A stretch of 64,000 nucleotides of DNA from Molanna angustata (Eukaryota > Arthropoda > Insecta > Trichoptera > Molannidae), in NCBI GenBank assembly GCA_963576475.1, contig OY754980.1, positions 20,779,822-20,843,821 on the forward strand, given 5' to 3'. The notes below the pieces were generated by a model, which did no database searches, had not been told where the DNA came from, and saw only the letters and a list, made by a program, of their open reading frames with translations. Below, in pieces: positions 1 through 11,643 of this stretch; position 1 is the stretch's first letter; every line of letters starts with the position of its first letter. The translations under genes and the position numbers were made by a program.

Positions 1-890
1 ATGGGACCCGCTCCACTGGATGTTTGCCTGTCACTTTCATCTTGACTGATTGCATCCACTCGGAGATGACATCTTCCATTTCACCACAATATACTGTTGA
101 CGTTTGCCATTGTGGACGGTGACGTCATGGGGCCCGGTTCTGTGCCTTGCGGAACACCTGGACGATGCAATCATAACATTATAATATGTATCGCACCATT
201 AGAAAGACATAATACAACCGCATCGGATATTTATGACTGGGTTACCGTTTACTGTGATTTATGACTTACCTTACATAGTACCGTGTTATTTTCCGCTGTT
301 TTGTCGGAAGGTAGATTTTGCTTGTCAATCTGTAAATGCTACTTCTGTATTGGCTATTTAGTTTATTGTGTTGTATTGTTTTGTTTTACAGCATATGATA
401 TTTCAGACGTCAACAAAGTCATTATTAACGTATTGAATATTTTCATTCATCTTTCTGTTGTGCTATTATTCAAACGATTCATTCATTCTAAAAATAGAAA
501 AAAATGTTTTTTTCGATCGTCCTGGTATGTGAAGAGTAAAAAAAATGTTTTGAAAATTGATTTCCTTGGTAATTTTTATATATTTAGAGTCATTTTGTTT
601 ATATCTACTACATATATTATTGTTTGTAATATTTTGTTGGTGTGTTTATATTAAATTCAATACATAAATTTACAGGAGAAATGATAACAAATAGTTTAGT
701 GACAAGTTCTTATGAACGTTTGCCATTTTATTGTCATCTTCAGCAAATGATCCTATATTATGTGTTCCGTATGTTTAGTTACAATTCCCAAAAAAAGTGA
801 CATTTCAACTTCGTTTTGGATTTAATTATAACGCGACCGTAAAAGATCCATATATGGAACACACGAATGGAATTTTGAAATGTGACAAAT
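1..890. other. Unassigned non-coding DNA with one CRE-like palindrome
   Basis: The first 170 bases are less AT-rich than what follows and contain a perfect TGACGTCA palindrome at 120-127. From about 190 the sequence is AT-rich with no recognisable repeat. A 123-codon open frame at 283-654 translates into a Phe/Cys/Tyr/Ile-rich string typical of random AT-rich DNA and is not called as a gene. Confidence 0.5.
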
Positions 891-894
891 ATAT

Positions 895-1040
895 ATATTC
901 TTAACCTACTTCCGTCCACTTCTGGACGAAGGCCGAACACTTCAAAGTCGCTCTGTCCTGTACATTCTGCATCCAGGTCACACCATCTTACTAACATCCT
1001 TAGCTGTGGTGTAAAAAAGAGCCAAAGGGCAACCATAGAC
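895..1040 (-). mobile_element. LINE reverse-transcriptase C-terminal remnant
   Basis: Read on the minus strand, 981 down to 901 is an open frame translating to VTWMQNVQDRATLKCSAF followed by VQKWTEVG and a stop. This matches the usual C-terminal end of many insect LINE ORF2 proteins (W, a DRA block, then a short form of EAFVQQW). The upstream part (RMLVRWCDLDA) is in a shifted frame, so the copy is broken. No catalytic reverse-transcriptase motif is present. The plus strand shows the familiar GTCCACTTCTGGACGAAGGC complement of this motif. Confidence 0.65.
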
Positions 1041-1509
1041 GATGTTTTAATACTTGTTGATGTTTGAAATTATTGTGATCACAGTTGATCGCTCACACGT
1101 AATTGAATGTAATGTTTTATTAAATTGAAAACGAAATTTGTTTGTTTACTTGGACGTATATTTACATCACGCGAAATGCGCACTCAGTCCGGTCTATTAC
1201 ATAAAATGAATAGTGGTGTTTTATGGACAAATAATGCGCAAGTGTTTGCACATGCGCAGCGCATCTCATCTCCACATCGGTCGGCCTCTCTACACGAGAT
1301 GCATATCAATCGGACGATATATTTTATTGCCATTACGTGGTTGGATGTATTGGTCGATCGATACTCGTTCATTCAATATTACCTCCCTTTAGACTTAGAC
1401 AGACAGACGTAACCCAACAGTGGTACGTGATATTGATAACATTTCCGAATTAAAAACATTTTGATTCTTTTTCAATTTGAACCAAGAAACTCTTAAGATA
1501 AACGAATAT
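1041..1509. other. Unassigned non-coding DNA
   Basis: Mixed-composition DNA with short overlapping open frames on both strands (around 1125-1412) that do not resemble known proteins. Nothing further is recognised. Confidence 0.4.
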
Positions 1510-1985
1510 GTTTTTAAGAATAATGGTTGACCCAATTATCTCAAGTCCATCAAAGCTTGTTGTGCACATTGGAATAGTCGTTCCAGCAATAATTTATGCA
1601 AGTGAGACATGGACATGGCAGAGACGCACGAAAGTCAAATTAATGCTGTGGAAACGAGGTCCTTAAGACAAACAAACGTGTAACAAAACAATCTATGATG
1701 TGGATATGAGAATGCAAGATTGAAAGAAATATCGTGGGTAGAATGAAGATAATTGCTTTACGATGGTTCGGACATGTAGATAGGAGGATGAACGATGAAC
1801 GCCTGACAAAATATACAAGGTTGAAAAAAAGAGTGTAATGAGATGAAGGGGCAGACCGAGAATGAGTTGGCATGATCATAATGAGATTTTGAAAGTTTGT
1901 TATATACGGAGTCAGAATAATAAGAGAGCATGTATAACGCGATGTATGGATGTAAATAAGGCAAAACGTGTATGATGAAATTTAA
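1510..1985 (+). mobile_element. RTE-like LINE ORF2 C-terminal remnant, frameshifted
   Basis: Short stretches in different plus-strand frames match the C-terminal region of RTE-type LINE proteins in the right order: ASETWTW near 1590, RGPLRQTN-like residues near 1660, WFGHVDRRMNDERLTK near 1765-1815, GRPRMSWHDHNEILK near 1855-1895, and NNKRACITRCMDVNKAKRV near 1915-1970. Several frameshifts and stops separate them, so the copy is dead. The last block is clearly the same family as the fragment at 43260-43376. The reverse-transcriptase core is missing, as expected of a 5'-truncated insertion. Confidence 0.7.
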
Positions 1986-1989
1986 AAAA

Positions 1990-3000
1990 ATAATTCAACT
2001 GAAGATGGTTAATAATGAAAACATATTTTTGCAATCGTTGGTCAATACAAACATTATGACATTTTTTTATTTGAGTGAGGAATTGCATGATTTTATGTAG
2101 ACGGGAAGAATACCGAACATGACTAGATCAGATAACATAAGTTTCGTAGACCAAAATAAGTTTTAATATAGACTGTCATTAAGTTTAGCGAAATGCCAGT
2201 TCTAGTAGTATGGATTTATTGTGTCCTTTCAGCAAAGTTAATATTATTAAATAAATACATAGCGTGTTTGTAATATATATGTAACTACTTTTTTATAGTC
2301 ATAATATTACGTTCCTTTTAGAGAAGGTTGGATTGATAACGAATTTGTTTTTATTCATAACTCAGAATAAATTTTTGAACACTGTTTAATGGCTAATATA
2401 AGATGTATGTTTTTAAGTAGTGAACAGTCTGATGTATTTTTTCAAATGGTCGCTACTCGGAGAGATGGATTTCCAACTATCCTATATCCTACAAAAAATT
2501 AGGTTTATATTATACTATTATTTCACTGTCTAAAATAGTCTCTAAAATAGGTTACTAGGTTTGTGCTGGAAAACTCAAATAATATATTTTAAAATTTAAT
2601 GTGTTGGTATTTAAAACTCGCCACCAAAATGTTTTCGATCGGCTCATAACCGTAAATCGTTTTCGATCGAGAAATGTGAGGAATTCGGAATCGTTTGATT
2701 GTGTTTATATTATCCGATGGTGTTGCCATTTCATGATTCATAACTAATTAACGTTAATTATTACTCAAGTTATTGTTTATTATGGTAACACCAGACACAC
2801 ACCCACGCATACACCAATATCAACTGATGTCATTTTGCGTTGTTTATTTACATTATTGGCTTAGATGTTTACTATCGTTTCGTTACGTTATAAGTACAAT
2901 TAAGTGTAACGAAGTCTTTTTCCGATAGGGTTACTAAATACATAAAAACGGAAGAATAATAATGATCCTTTTTGTTTTTTTAAACAGACCGATCACAAAA
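1990..3000. other. Unassigned AT-rich DNA
   Basis: No gene, RNA or known repeat is seen. A small duplication GTTTTCGATCG occurs twice near 2630-2670. Confidence 0.4.
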
Positions 3001-3004
3001 GTGA

Positions 3005-3110
3005 GGAAGGAGTTTAAGAGGGTATATAACGATAAATCTAGTGACTGAAAACATGATAAAATATTAAAACCGCCTAATGCAATATGAAGTTACGTTTAAG
3101 TAAGGGTTGG
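3005..3110. repeat. Dispersed repeat, copy 1
   Basis: About 100 bases here are repeated at 20497-20595. Both copies share GACTGAAAACATGATA, then AAAACCGCC, and end near AGTAAGGGT. The family is not identified; two copies on the same strand suggest an old transposon fragment. Confidence 0.5.
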
Positions 3111-3145
3111 TTATTCTATAAAAACGATGTTTTATAGAACAAGAG

Positions 3146-3312
3146 ATGAAGATATTAGATGATTAGACGAATACCTATGTATGAAGATATTAGACGGTTA
3201 AACGAGTACCTATGTATGAAGATATTAGACGGTTAAACGAGTACCTATGTATGAAGACATTAGACGAGTACCTATGTATGAAGATATTAGACGATTAGAC
3301 GAGTACCTATGT
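3146..3312 (+). repeat. 35-bp tandem repeat, five copies
   Basis: Five head-to-tail units of ATGAAGATATTAGACG plus a variable part ending CGAGTACCTATGT. Units are 35, 35, 35, 27 and 35 bases; the fourth has lost 8 internal bases. Units two and three are identical, which suggests recent expansion or homogenisation. No coding role is evident. Confidence 0.9.
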
Positions 3313-3560
3313 ATGATTGAAAGAGATATGAAAAAATAAATGTTTTCATTTTATTTTATTTATTTTTTTAAAGTATAGACAGTCATATTTACAATGTATT
3401 AACACAAATGAGTTACCAGCATATGAACCAGTGAAGACTCTGTATTTTCAACTATATTAAAATTTAAATAATAAAAAAGAAATTAATCATTTAATTTATA
3501 AACAAATAATTATTTATTTATTTATTTAATATTGCTTCTCGGGCAACTAACAGCTGTACT
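3313..3560. other. AT-rich low-complexity DNA
   Basis: Runs of TTTATTTTATTTATTTT near 3350 and TTATTTATTTATTTATTTAA near 3510. The latter adjoins the SINE-3 fragment and may be its tail. Confidence 0.4.
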
Positions 3561-3653
3561 ATGTCAAATATTAATTTAACACGCACCTAATAACAAATTG
3601 CCACATTCTGGAGACTTACGATATTAATCGTCTCACAGATCCAGACTGAAAAC
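3561..3653 (-). mobile_element. SINE-3 3' fragment
   Basis: Same sequence as the body of the more complete SINE-3 copy at 31161-31366: CACGCACCTAATAACAA, GCCACATTCTGGAGACTTA, ATCGTCTCACAGATCCAGAC. The tRNA-like head is absent, so this is a 5'-truncated copy on the minus strand. Confidence 0.7.
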
Positions 3654-3659
3654 AATTGA

Positions 3660-4306
3660 TCAGTACTTGTGAAGGGATGCATTTTGTATGTAAAATTAGG
3701 ATTTACTTTGGAGTAAATAAAGTTTATATTAAATACAATATTTAAAAATAATAATTTTGCTTGGCATTATAAATGTTCTAAACTTGATTGCAAATATCAC
3801 AACTCTCTTTACATTTTAAATATTAACTTTTTACAAATATAATAATATTAATTTTGTCTAACATTACAATAGTAATTTCACTATTTGATTAGTTCTCTAG
3901 CAATAATCATATTATAATACTAATAAATTCACAACATAAATTGGAAAAGGACGGTTCTTTCATATCATAATTAAATCAATAAATAAATCAATTAATAAAT
4001 TAATAATAAAGAGAGGAAAAAAAGAATAAACACATAAGTATATAAATAAATAAATAACAAACGTAAATAAATGGAAAAATTACTTGTGCCGCATATCACT
4101 TTTATTTAGTAATTAAGAATCAGCTGATTCAAGTACCAAGTTCGTCTAAACTGTCCCTTATTCAATAAAAATATGTCCAGTCCACCGAATAACATAGGTA
4201 CTTATTATACAGCGAACAGCTACGCTGCATAAACGTATTCTGAGCATAGTTGGTCGTGCATTGGGGCAACCTGAACAAATAGTTAGCACAAAGTTAGTTT
4301 TAAGTT
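3660..4306. other. Unassigned AT-rich DNA with AATA-type low complexity
   Basis: Low-complexity AAATAAAT/ATTAATAA runs at about 3965-4075. No gene or named repeat is recognised. Confidence 0.4.
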
Positions 4307-4593
4307 CATTCATTCATTCATACCATCACGGCATATCCCACAATGTGGGGTAACCAGCGAAAGGTGTGCGGGTGTGCATTGCCTTATAAAAGGGAGCACA
4401 ACACATATGTGTATACCCACACACCAGTCTCGTCTCACCTAAAAAGGCACTACATTCAGCATGGGTGGTGAACCTCATTGCTGAACTATGTCAGATGTTA
4501 TTGTTGCCTGTTGTATTTTCGATTACCCGGCTCTTACGGGACACTCGAAAACAGTAATAGAAAAGAGTGGAAGCACTATTCTAAGCCGGTGCG
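4307..4593 (-). mobile_element. 285-bp SINE-like repeat (RTE-tailed family), copy 1
   Basis: On the minus strand it starts at CACCGGCTTAGAATAGTGC, runs through TTTCGAGTGTCCCGTAAGAG and ACGAGACTGGTGTGTGGGTA, and ends CATTGTGGGATATGCCGTGA TGGTATG followed by an (ATGA)n tail. The same unit occurs at 11650, 32342, 42361 and 56907. The terminal GCCGTGATGGTATG plus tetranucleotide tail matches the 3' end of the RTE-like LINE at 43260-43425, so it is probably a non-autonomous partner. No clear Pol III boxes were found. Confidence 0.75.
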
Positions 4594-4599
4594 TCTCAG

Positions 4600-4830
4600 C
4601 TGGTTTTCATAGAAAGAGTGAGTGATGACCGACTAACAAATAAAGTATGTAAGGATGATAAAAGTGGAACGAATATGTAGAAGTAGTCGGCCAAGAAAAA
4701 GTTGACATGATCATTTAAATGGAATTTTGAAATACGGAGAAGTAAAAATAGTAGAATTTTATGAATGAGACGTTGCGTGTCAAGAGAGAGGAGTCTCGCG
4801 TTCTTATCTCGGCCTCCCCAAATAAGGAGT
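4600..4830 (+). mobile_element. RTE-like LINE C-terminal remnant
   Basis: Plus-strand pieces read ERVSDDRLTNKVC near 4612-4650, a degraded SRPRKS.HD.LNGILKYGEVK near 4685-4750, and RRCVSRERSLAFLSRPP near 4768-4815. This order (DRLTKK, RGRPRxSW, ILxxGEVKS, RRxCxxR) is that of RTE ORF2 C-termini, with stops and frameshifts. It directly abuts the SINE-like repeat at 4307-4593. Confidence 0.55.
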
Positions 4831-4892
4831 TGGCGAAATGGTATAGTATCTTTTTATTCATAATATAGATATATTATGTACCTACTTATATT

Positions 4893-4950
4893 ATTGTAAA
4901 TTGGCTGACTTATTGCCACTGGGCAATTTCTACCAACTAATTAGAATCTA
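4893..4950 (-). mobile_element. LINE/SINE-2 tail fragment
   Basis: The minus strand reads TTGGTAGAAATTGCCCAGTG GCAATAAG, the shared 3'-tail motif of SINE-2 and of the LINE ending at 44911. Too short to say which of the two it came from. Confidence 0.55.
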
Positions 4951-4973
4951 CAGTTTCTGATGTAAATGCAAAT

Positions 4974-5512
4974 GAGTGGGTTGTGGCCAACGCTACACTC
5001 CTCACTAACAAGTCATTCTATAATCTATAAAGTATTCAAATTTTGTATGGAAAATATTAAGCATTGTCACGAAATGTTTGAAATGAAGAGTTTGTCAAAC
5101 TATTTTTTATTTCAATATTTTATTATGTAAACTTGATAATTCTTCAATGCCATTTTATGAAAGTGGTGTGCCTTTTTACCAATTTGAAAATAAAAATTTC
5201 TAATTTTAAGTTTCCTGGTCACTTTGAAATATTTGACAGTTAAAAAAAATTGAGAAGCACTATTCAGATATCCTTCAAAATCTAATGGGATCAAAGCGAG
5301 TATTAGATATACATATTTGCAAAATTTGAAAAGAATTGAATGAGTACTTTAGTCTATAATCGATAAAGTAAAATAAACACGCCGTACATAGCACGCTGCA
5401 CACAGCACACACACAGATACATTGTGATGAAACTTTCAGAATACAATCTCAGCATGATACTAGTTGATAATCTGCAATAAAAAAATCCCCTTGGGTTAGT
5501 GAGGAGTAAAAA
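4974..5512 (+). mobile_element. Family-A non-autonomous element, copy 1
   Basis: Begins GAGTGGGTTGTGGCCAACGC and ends TTGGGTTAGTGAGGAGTAAA. The unit recurs at 12555 (disrupted), 40762, 50827, 55253 and 57417, always with these boundaries. It has no coding capacity. CTCCTCACTA lies near the 5' end and, inverted, at the 3' end, giving short subterminal inverted repeats. This copy lacks about 40 bases before its 3' end that other copies have. The superfamily is not determined. Confidence 0.8.
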
Positions 5513-6955
5513 CGTCACTGTGATATCGACGGATTTCACGTGAAAATTTTCGCCAGCCCTGTTCCATTCAGCTATCGAGATGACGTATTCACATCAAACG
5601 ACCTGTAAACGTTATGTGACATTTTTTTGTCAGGTTTATTGACATTTGTGCTAGCGTTATAGTAATAGTTTGTTTCCGTGGTCACTAATTTATATTATAT
5701 TATAAAATCATATTTCTATTATCGTTTAAATGTTATATTACAGTGTGGATTATTTTAGCAATCGGACCATTTCTATTTGTGGTGTGACGATGACACGACG
5801 ATAGTTTAAAAACAATAATAAATGTTTATTATCCATTAATTTTTCACGCGATTTTATTATTATGATATCAGTAATAAGTAGTAATAATAATAAAAATTCA
5901 TTGACAAGGACATCTTGTTTTATGTTAAATAATCAATTATAATAATTGTCAATACGAATTTGAAACATGACTCAGCTTTTTACGTAGTAAATATTGTTAC
6001 TGTATTTTATTTTGTAATAAAAAAGGTATATGTATTCTACATAATATAACTGTACATACATATCCGATAGACTTGTAATGAATATAAATCCTATTAGATT
6101 AAAACCGATTTGGAATATTTGCGCTTTTCATATTTATTTTGTTTTTACATTTTTTATCGTCCTAATAGGTATGCACTTCACCTTTTAATACGAGTTTATT
6201 CTAGTACAGTACAGGTGTCTCTGTTCATTTAATTTAAATAACGCACTATAATATTATGTGCTATTATTTTGTCTATCCATCTATACTAGTGATCTCACAG
6301 AGGTCAAAATTCGACAGTAATTCATTAAAAACTTTGAAAATCATTGGACCTGATCTACGATAAAAACATCAAAATAAGTTATAGGTATTTTTGTTTCAGT
6401 ACCATTTCTTTTATTTCCCTGTAGGTATTCAGATGTGAATTTTTCTTTAACATGTTCTGAAATTTGTTTTTAAACAACTGCATCGCTGGTACCACATTGA
6501 CATTTTAAAAGTAAACAACGGCTATGAAAGAGAGGGGATACGATAGTATGACTACTGCAGTGTGACTACTTTGGTTAATTGAATATTTTGTTTGCAGTAG
6601 CTTATTCTACGTTCTAAGAAATACTATGTACAATCAATGGTTTGTTGTTAAATATTTTATTATTTAATTTAATGCATTTATAACACATAGTATGCTTTCT
6701 ACACTCCTTCTCCATATATATGTAGGTACTTTATGCCAAATCTCAAATTCCTTATCGTTTCACATGGATGGGTGAATTGAAGCTATACAGTTGCGTTTTT
6801 GCATTTTATTTAGCCCTATCAAATAATTTACATTTTACGTATTCACCTTTTAATTAATTGTAGAAATTGTGAAATTCTTTTTAGAAAAGTCGAGGAACTT
6901 GTGCGAAAATAACACCGTTATTTTGTTTCTTTAGTTGAGATTGGTGAGAAGGATA
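5513..6955. other. Unassigned AT-rich DNA
   Basis: No gene, RNA or recognised repeat. A few CpG-containing bases near 5560-5600 follow the family-A copy; the rest is AT-rich. Confidence 0.4.
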
Positions 6956-6957
6956 TT

Positions 6958-7078
6958 GAAATGATGTTTAAGACAGGAAACAAGAGTGATTGGTGCACTA
7001 AGATCTGTCATGGCAGACCCAATTACATCGAGGTCAGCAGAACTAGCTGTTATGGAGTATATGAAGGAAGCTCGTTAA
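6958..7078 (+). pseudogene. Short unidentified coding-like tract
   Basis: One plus-strand frame at about 6976-7078 reads RQETRVIGALRSVMADPITS and continues to AVMEYMKEAR before a TAA stop. Its composition looks more protein-like than surrounding translations. It may be the tail of a transposon ORF, but I do not recognise the family, and no start or domain is visible. Confidence 0.25.
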
Positions 7079-7089
7079 AAAATAATGTA

Positions 7090-8460
7090 TACAGGATTAA
7101 TAAATGAATAAATTAAATAAAATAAATTAGTATTTCTCAACAGATGCTTTTAAACCTACCAAGGTATAAAAGTATACCTAGTGGTCTTGAAGAAAACTTC
7201 TGTTAGTTATAAATAGAACGCAAAAACTCAAGAATCAATAACTATTATAAAAAACAAGAAAATAAAAAATCCAATTATATTTTTGGAATATATTATTATA
7301 GAAGAACCAGGAACTTTGTCTCTATAGATATGTTGAAAAATTGTCAAAAATATAATTGACTCGATCCCGACAGGGAAAATTCCAATGTGTCCGTACCTAT
7401 GTATATGCAACAATATACGATCCAATAATATTTTTAGCCAAATGAATAAACATGGGTTAAAATAGGTAAGTTCTTAAGATTATAGAAAAAATAAATAAAT
7501 CAGAAACATGTAAATACGTGAGTTTTAGGATGGGAGAGGAGTGGCGCCAGACGTTAAAAAAAATGACACGTTCATATATAAAAAGGGTTTTGAAAGAAGG
7601 GAAACTCGGAGTTAGGAATAATCGAATATCGTGGGTTAGAAGATGACATGGAGATTGTTAGTCAAAACGAATTTTGTGCGTTTGGTCCTTTTTGTATACT
7701 GCAAAAAGAAATAGATAAATGGGGTAATGGTATTTATACATATCGTTATAAATAAACAGTCTACATAAATACGTTTGCAAGTTGAAACATTTTGATGTAA
7801 ATACGATACTTTTTTTTGGAAATTTAACAGCTTATCTACCCACATTATTTGAAAGTAAATATGTATTTATACATATAATTAAAATTCAAATAAAACACAA
7901 CCCAATTTTAATGTTTCAGTGAATGAATGAATGATTCTTAATTTTAATTCATTTCGATGAGAATAGCTAGACATTCAAATGTAAAATATTAATGAAGTTA
8001 GGAGATTCTAGGAAATGAAAGGTTGCGAGACATGAGAAATGAATGGTTAAAGATTTATATAATACTTTTTATTATATTTGAGAAAACTTTGGACTCTTGG
8101 TTAAGTAAACAAAAACTGTATTATATAATAGAGATAACATTCTCGAGGGATTACTGATAATCCACAAATCGTGTTTTCATGACCCTTAAAATTAAAATAA
8201 GATGCGATCTTTTTATAAACATCCAATACAAAAGCTTCATTATAAAGACATTGTTGACAATAATATTATATCAATCATTTGAAAATCAAACCACGGATAC
8301 AAAATTACGCACAAAGAAGCTATAGCTTTACAACATAACAACAAATAAATTATACTAGGTCTACCTGATATACTTTCACAAAAGAAAAGAACCCAATGAT
8401 TCCTTTGTTTCGAACTAGGTCCAGCATTTTCGGAAGGAAAAATATTTTGGTGAATTTCGT
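7090..8460. other. Unassigned AT-rich DNA
   Basis: Contains short open frames on the minus strand (7228-7425, 7636-7845) with low-complexity hydrophobic translations that look random. No repeat shared with the rest of the window was noticed. Confidence 0.4.
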
Positions 8461-8650
8461 TTAGGCGACAAAGCAGGGTCTATTTTCCTGGCTGTTTGGC
8501 CGCCGCCCTGCGTATTCCCCAACCCTCCAGCCCTGCCTGGCATACAGCCTATAGCCTCTTTATAATTCTCTCTGTCTCCTTCCCTCTCTCCCTCTCTCTT
8601 GAGTTCCTCTTTTCTCAGAATTCCCTCTTTGCCAAATAATAAATACCAGC
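8461..8650. other. GC-richer block with CT-rich tract
   Basis: Contrasts with its AT-rich flanks: GGCCGCCGCCCTGCGTATTC, then a long pyrimidine tract of CTCTCTGTCTCC type at about 8570-8600. Not shared with the repeat families found here. It could be a conserved non-coding element, but no promoter or exon signal was identified. Confidence 0.3.
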
Positions 8651-9580
8651 CGGGACAGCAGCGATTTGGTCAAGAGGACTGAAATCACAATCTGGGCTCT
8701 AAATGTTGGAAAATGAAAACGGCATTCGTGCGAAAATTGTCAAGCAACAATATTTATGAGTCGTTTCATACTGATCCATCGAGTCTGTTATGGCGGTAGG
8801 CAAAAATAGTTCAACCACCACTATTTGTAAATATGGCTCGTTAATTATTCATTTTTTACACATTGTCTTGTAACTAATTCTTATTGATGACCTAATTTTT
8901 ATCTTATTTATTATTTTTCATGTTTCCTAGATTCACGCGCATACCTACATATATTATATCATATGTAAATAAATCAATTTAAAGTAATAATAGATACCAA
9001 ATAATTATTGTGGTTTATCAACGCAATTTTTCTCATACAAAAGTATCATGGCAACCCCCAATTATAAAACCACGTGATCTCCTAATTCTAGTAAGCGACT
9101 GTGCTTTAAAAACATAATTCTTACTAAGCGCCCCCACATTTAAAAATTAAAATCTCATCCTCATAATCTTACTCAGCTTAATATACTGCACACATTTATA
9201 TATACCTACAATTTCACACATCATTCACACAATATCTCACCATTATATGAAACTATTCCTAACTTATCTTAATAGGTATACTACAATAGCTCCAGTGACA
9301 ACCTGTAATTGGCTTTAATATTTAAATAAATAAAAACATAGTACCTAATTAGAATTAGGGATTTAGGCCGAACTCTGCATTCGGTCTTTTGTGTCATACC
9401 TATATGTATATGTGCAAATTGCCAGGATTCAAATACCTATATGTACGGACATTCGCGTAAATATTATTTTTATGAAATAAAAATTAGTTTAAATTTTAAC
9501 ATCTCAATAGTGACGAAGACGAAATAATTCAGGAGAGCCAGTAATTCAAGGCACCTACATGACTTACGATCTTTCATCGG
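8651..9580. other. Unassigned AT-rich DNA
   Basis: No recognised gene or repeat. A short hyphenated palindrome GGCCGAACTCTGCATTCGGT lies at 9367-9386. Confidence 0.4.
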
Positions 9581-10330
9581 CAGGTTTACGTGATCACTTT
9601 ATGCGCTTGCGCAACGTTCACCAATTATGCCTTTTTATTGAGTTCCCTATAAATCTAACTTTATATATTTTGAAAATAAGTTGAAAAAACATCATCGCCA
9701 TCTATGAAATAACGAAGAATATTTTATTATAGGCTCTTGAAATAATGTTTTTCTCAGAGACGGGGGATTTATCGGTTGGTTTTGAATTGTGCATTAGAAG
9801 TTCCAAAGCTCGCGAAAAGACAAAGAAATTCGTCGAATGTTATCACCGGCGATTTTCCTCTTTTCTCAAGTTGTAAAATAATTCACCGGCTCCACGCACT
9901 TTCCACGCCAAAACAAACGACACCGCGTACGTACGGTCCTGAGTGTACGACACTATCGGGAAAAAAGTGGCGTGTAAATTAGTCATTTATAGTCGCAGAG
10001 ATCGATTTATTTACACCGGACACGTTCGTCCGTCGACTCCGCCGGTTGCTAAGTGCCGACGCCGCGTTTTTCGATACTATTATATTTATTATGTTCCGAC
10101 CGGATTGATGTTTAAAATAGAAGTTGAAGCATTAATTTAAGGATTTGGAATTGTATGGAAGCCGGGACGTCTGTGTGGTAACCCTTAACCCCATCCCACC
10201 TCACCATCACCACCCCCTTGTTCAACGTGACCCGCCACCTGTCAAACTGCCACCTTACTTACCCCCACCCCCAACCCACCGGCAAACATAACCTATATTT
10301 TTGACAGGACATAATGTTTATAATGTTTTC
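9581..10330. other. CpG-richer, repeat-free block
   Basis: From 9590 (GCGCTTGCGCAACGTTC) to about 10120 (CCGACGCCGCG) CpG dinucleotides are frequent, which is unusual for the window. A C-rich segment (CCCCCACCCCCAACCCACCG) follows at 10150-10290. Short open frames at 9776-9982 and 9943-10140 overlap without protein similarity. Candidate regulatory or conserved non-coding DNA. Confidence 0.3.
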
Positions 10331-10689
10331 ACACGCGGTTGTTAACAGGGTTGTCTTACGTCTACTGACTATTCTGGATATCCGTGATTAACAAAATAAA
10401 ATAAAAGTGAAAATATTTCATATAATTGTAGATAAGTGATACCTTCTGCTTTGTTTTCAATCTTGGAGATTGATTGGTAGCAAATTGATGCATCTCTTCC
10501 TCCTCTATCTCCGTCTTAGCGACTCTCTTCAGCTCTACCTATATATTTGAGATTCAAAGATTTTTAGACATATATATTAAAATATATATTTTTCATAATG
10601 TTCCCATTTTTACGAATTGAAGTATTGCACAATGATTCATTCTTGATGTGGTGTGTATTAGGTACAAAAATAAATATTATCAACAGATT

Positions 10690-10985
10690 TGATTTGAATT
10701 GATGTTCTGGAAAAATAAACACAAATTGACAGCAAGGTCAGAATATAGTTATAAGACATGCTCGCGATGTTGTGGAAACGCGAGCAGACACTGTACGAAC
10801 CAAGGAGCTCCTAAGAACAACAGAAATGAAGGTTCTAAGGTCAATCAATGGAAAAACTCTCCGAGATCGTGTTCGCAGTGTTGAAATAAGAAAAAAACAT
10901 GTGAGATAGAGGACATAGTTCGGTGGAGTTGATCCAGAAGAAGACGTTGGAGGGAACACGTAGTCAGAATGGACAGTGAGAGCGT
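10690..10985 (+). mobile_element. LINE ORF2 C-terminal remnant
   Basis: A plus-strand frame reads TTEMKVLRSINGKTLRDRVR from about 10816, followed after frame breaks by EDIVRWS and RRRRWREHVVRMD near 10905-10975. These are hallmark C-terminal motifs of a widespread arthropod LINE ORF2 (EMRxLRxIxGKTxRDRxRN, then RRLxWxxHVxRM). One in-frame stop separates the last two pieces. It is followed immediately by a SINE-1 tail on the other strand. Confidence 0.8.
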
Positions 10986-10987
10986 AT

Positions 10988-11045
10988 TTTTTTTTTAATA
11001 GAAAATGAATATGTCCGTGCTAAACTAGTACATATACTATCTCAT
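10988..11045 (-). mobile_element. SINE-1 tail fragment
   Basis: The minus strand ends in ACATATTCATTTTCTATTAA and A/T, identical in style to the tail of the SINE-1 copies at 12628 and 26827. The tRNA-like head is missing. Confidence 0.6.
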
Positions 11046-11405
11046 GAAGCATTTTGAACAATCAAACGAAGAATTTTGATTCGTCAAGAATTTTTTAATA
11101 TGAGATAGGAAGGCACACCAATAGACATTGGCTGGTTTTCGTGATTACTATGATTTCTAGAATAAAAATTCAATGTAAGTATTTTTAGAGCATATCCGGA
11201 AGTTGTCAATGCTATCCGGGACACGGAAAACTCCCATTTTTTTAGAAGTTGGCAACCTTACTTCTTATATGTTACAAATCGAACACCTTTGATTATTCAT
11301 TGGTTGGCTTAGGTTAGGTTAAATATACGTTCTTACATACAAAATACAAACCCTAATATTAATTTGTATGTATGAAAGTGGAGATTTATATATATTTATG
11401 TTAGT
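11046..11405. other. Unassigned AT-rich DNA
   Basis: No feature recognised. TTAGGTTAGGTT at 11308-11319 is too short to count as telomeric repeat. Confidence 0.4.
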
Positions 11406-11408
11406 GTT

Positions 11409-11640
11409 TACTGGGTTGATCGGAAAGCCATTTCGTTTTTTTCCGACAAAGGATTTAATTGTATTTTTTATTTATTTATATAATTTTAATAGCTCATCGA
11501 AAAAAGTTTGTTGGAATCTGTGTAAAAGTTTTTGTTTGGAGCCCTATCAAACAAGGAAAGCGAAAGCGGCATTTTCGGCATAATATTTTACATTTTTACT
11601 ATTGAAAATGTAAAATTTTATGGAAGAAGGTTTTGGAAGG
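11409..11640. mobile_element. Possible mariner-type inverted-repeat fragment
   Basis: CTGGGTTGATCGGAAAGCCA followed by TTTCGTTTTTTTCCGAC resembles the terminal inverted repeat and following bases of insect mariner elements. No transposase frame and no matching second end were found, so at most this is one end of a decayed copy. Confidence 0.3.
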
Positions 11641-11643
11641 TCA

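Noticed and set aside
283..654. 123-codon open frame as a membrane-protein gene
   Set aside because: Composition (Phe, Ile, Tyr, Cys, Leu) is what AT-rich DNA gives by chance; no start context, domain or similarity.
3146..3312. CRISPR array
   Set aside because: Units are contiguous tandem repeats without spacers, and the DNA is animal-type.
11308..11319. Telomeric TTAGG repeats
   Set aside because: Only two units; insect telomeric DNA would be long and regular.
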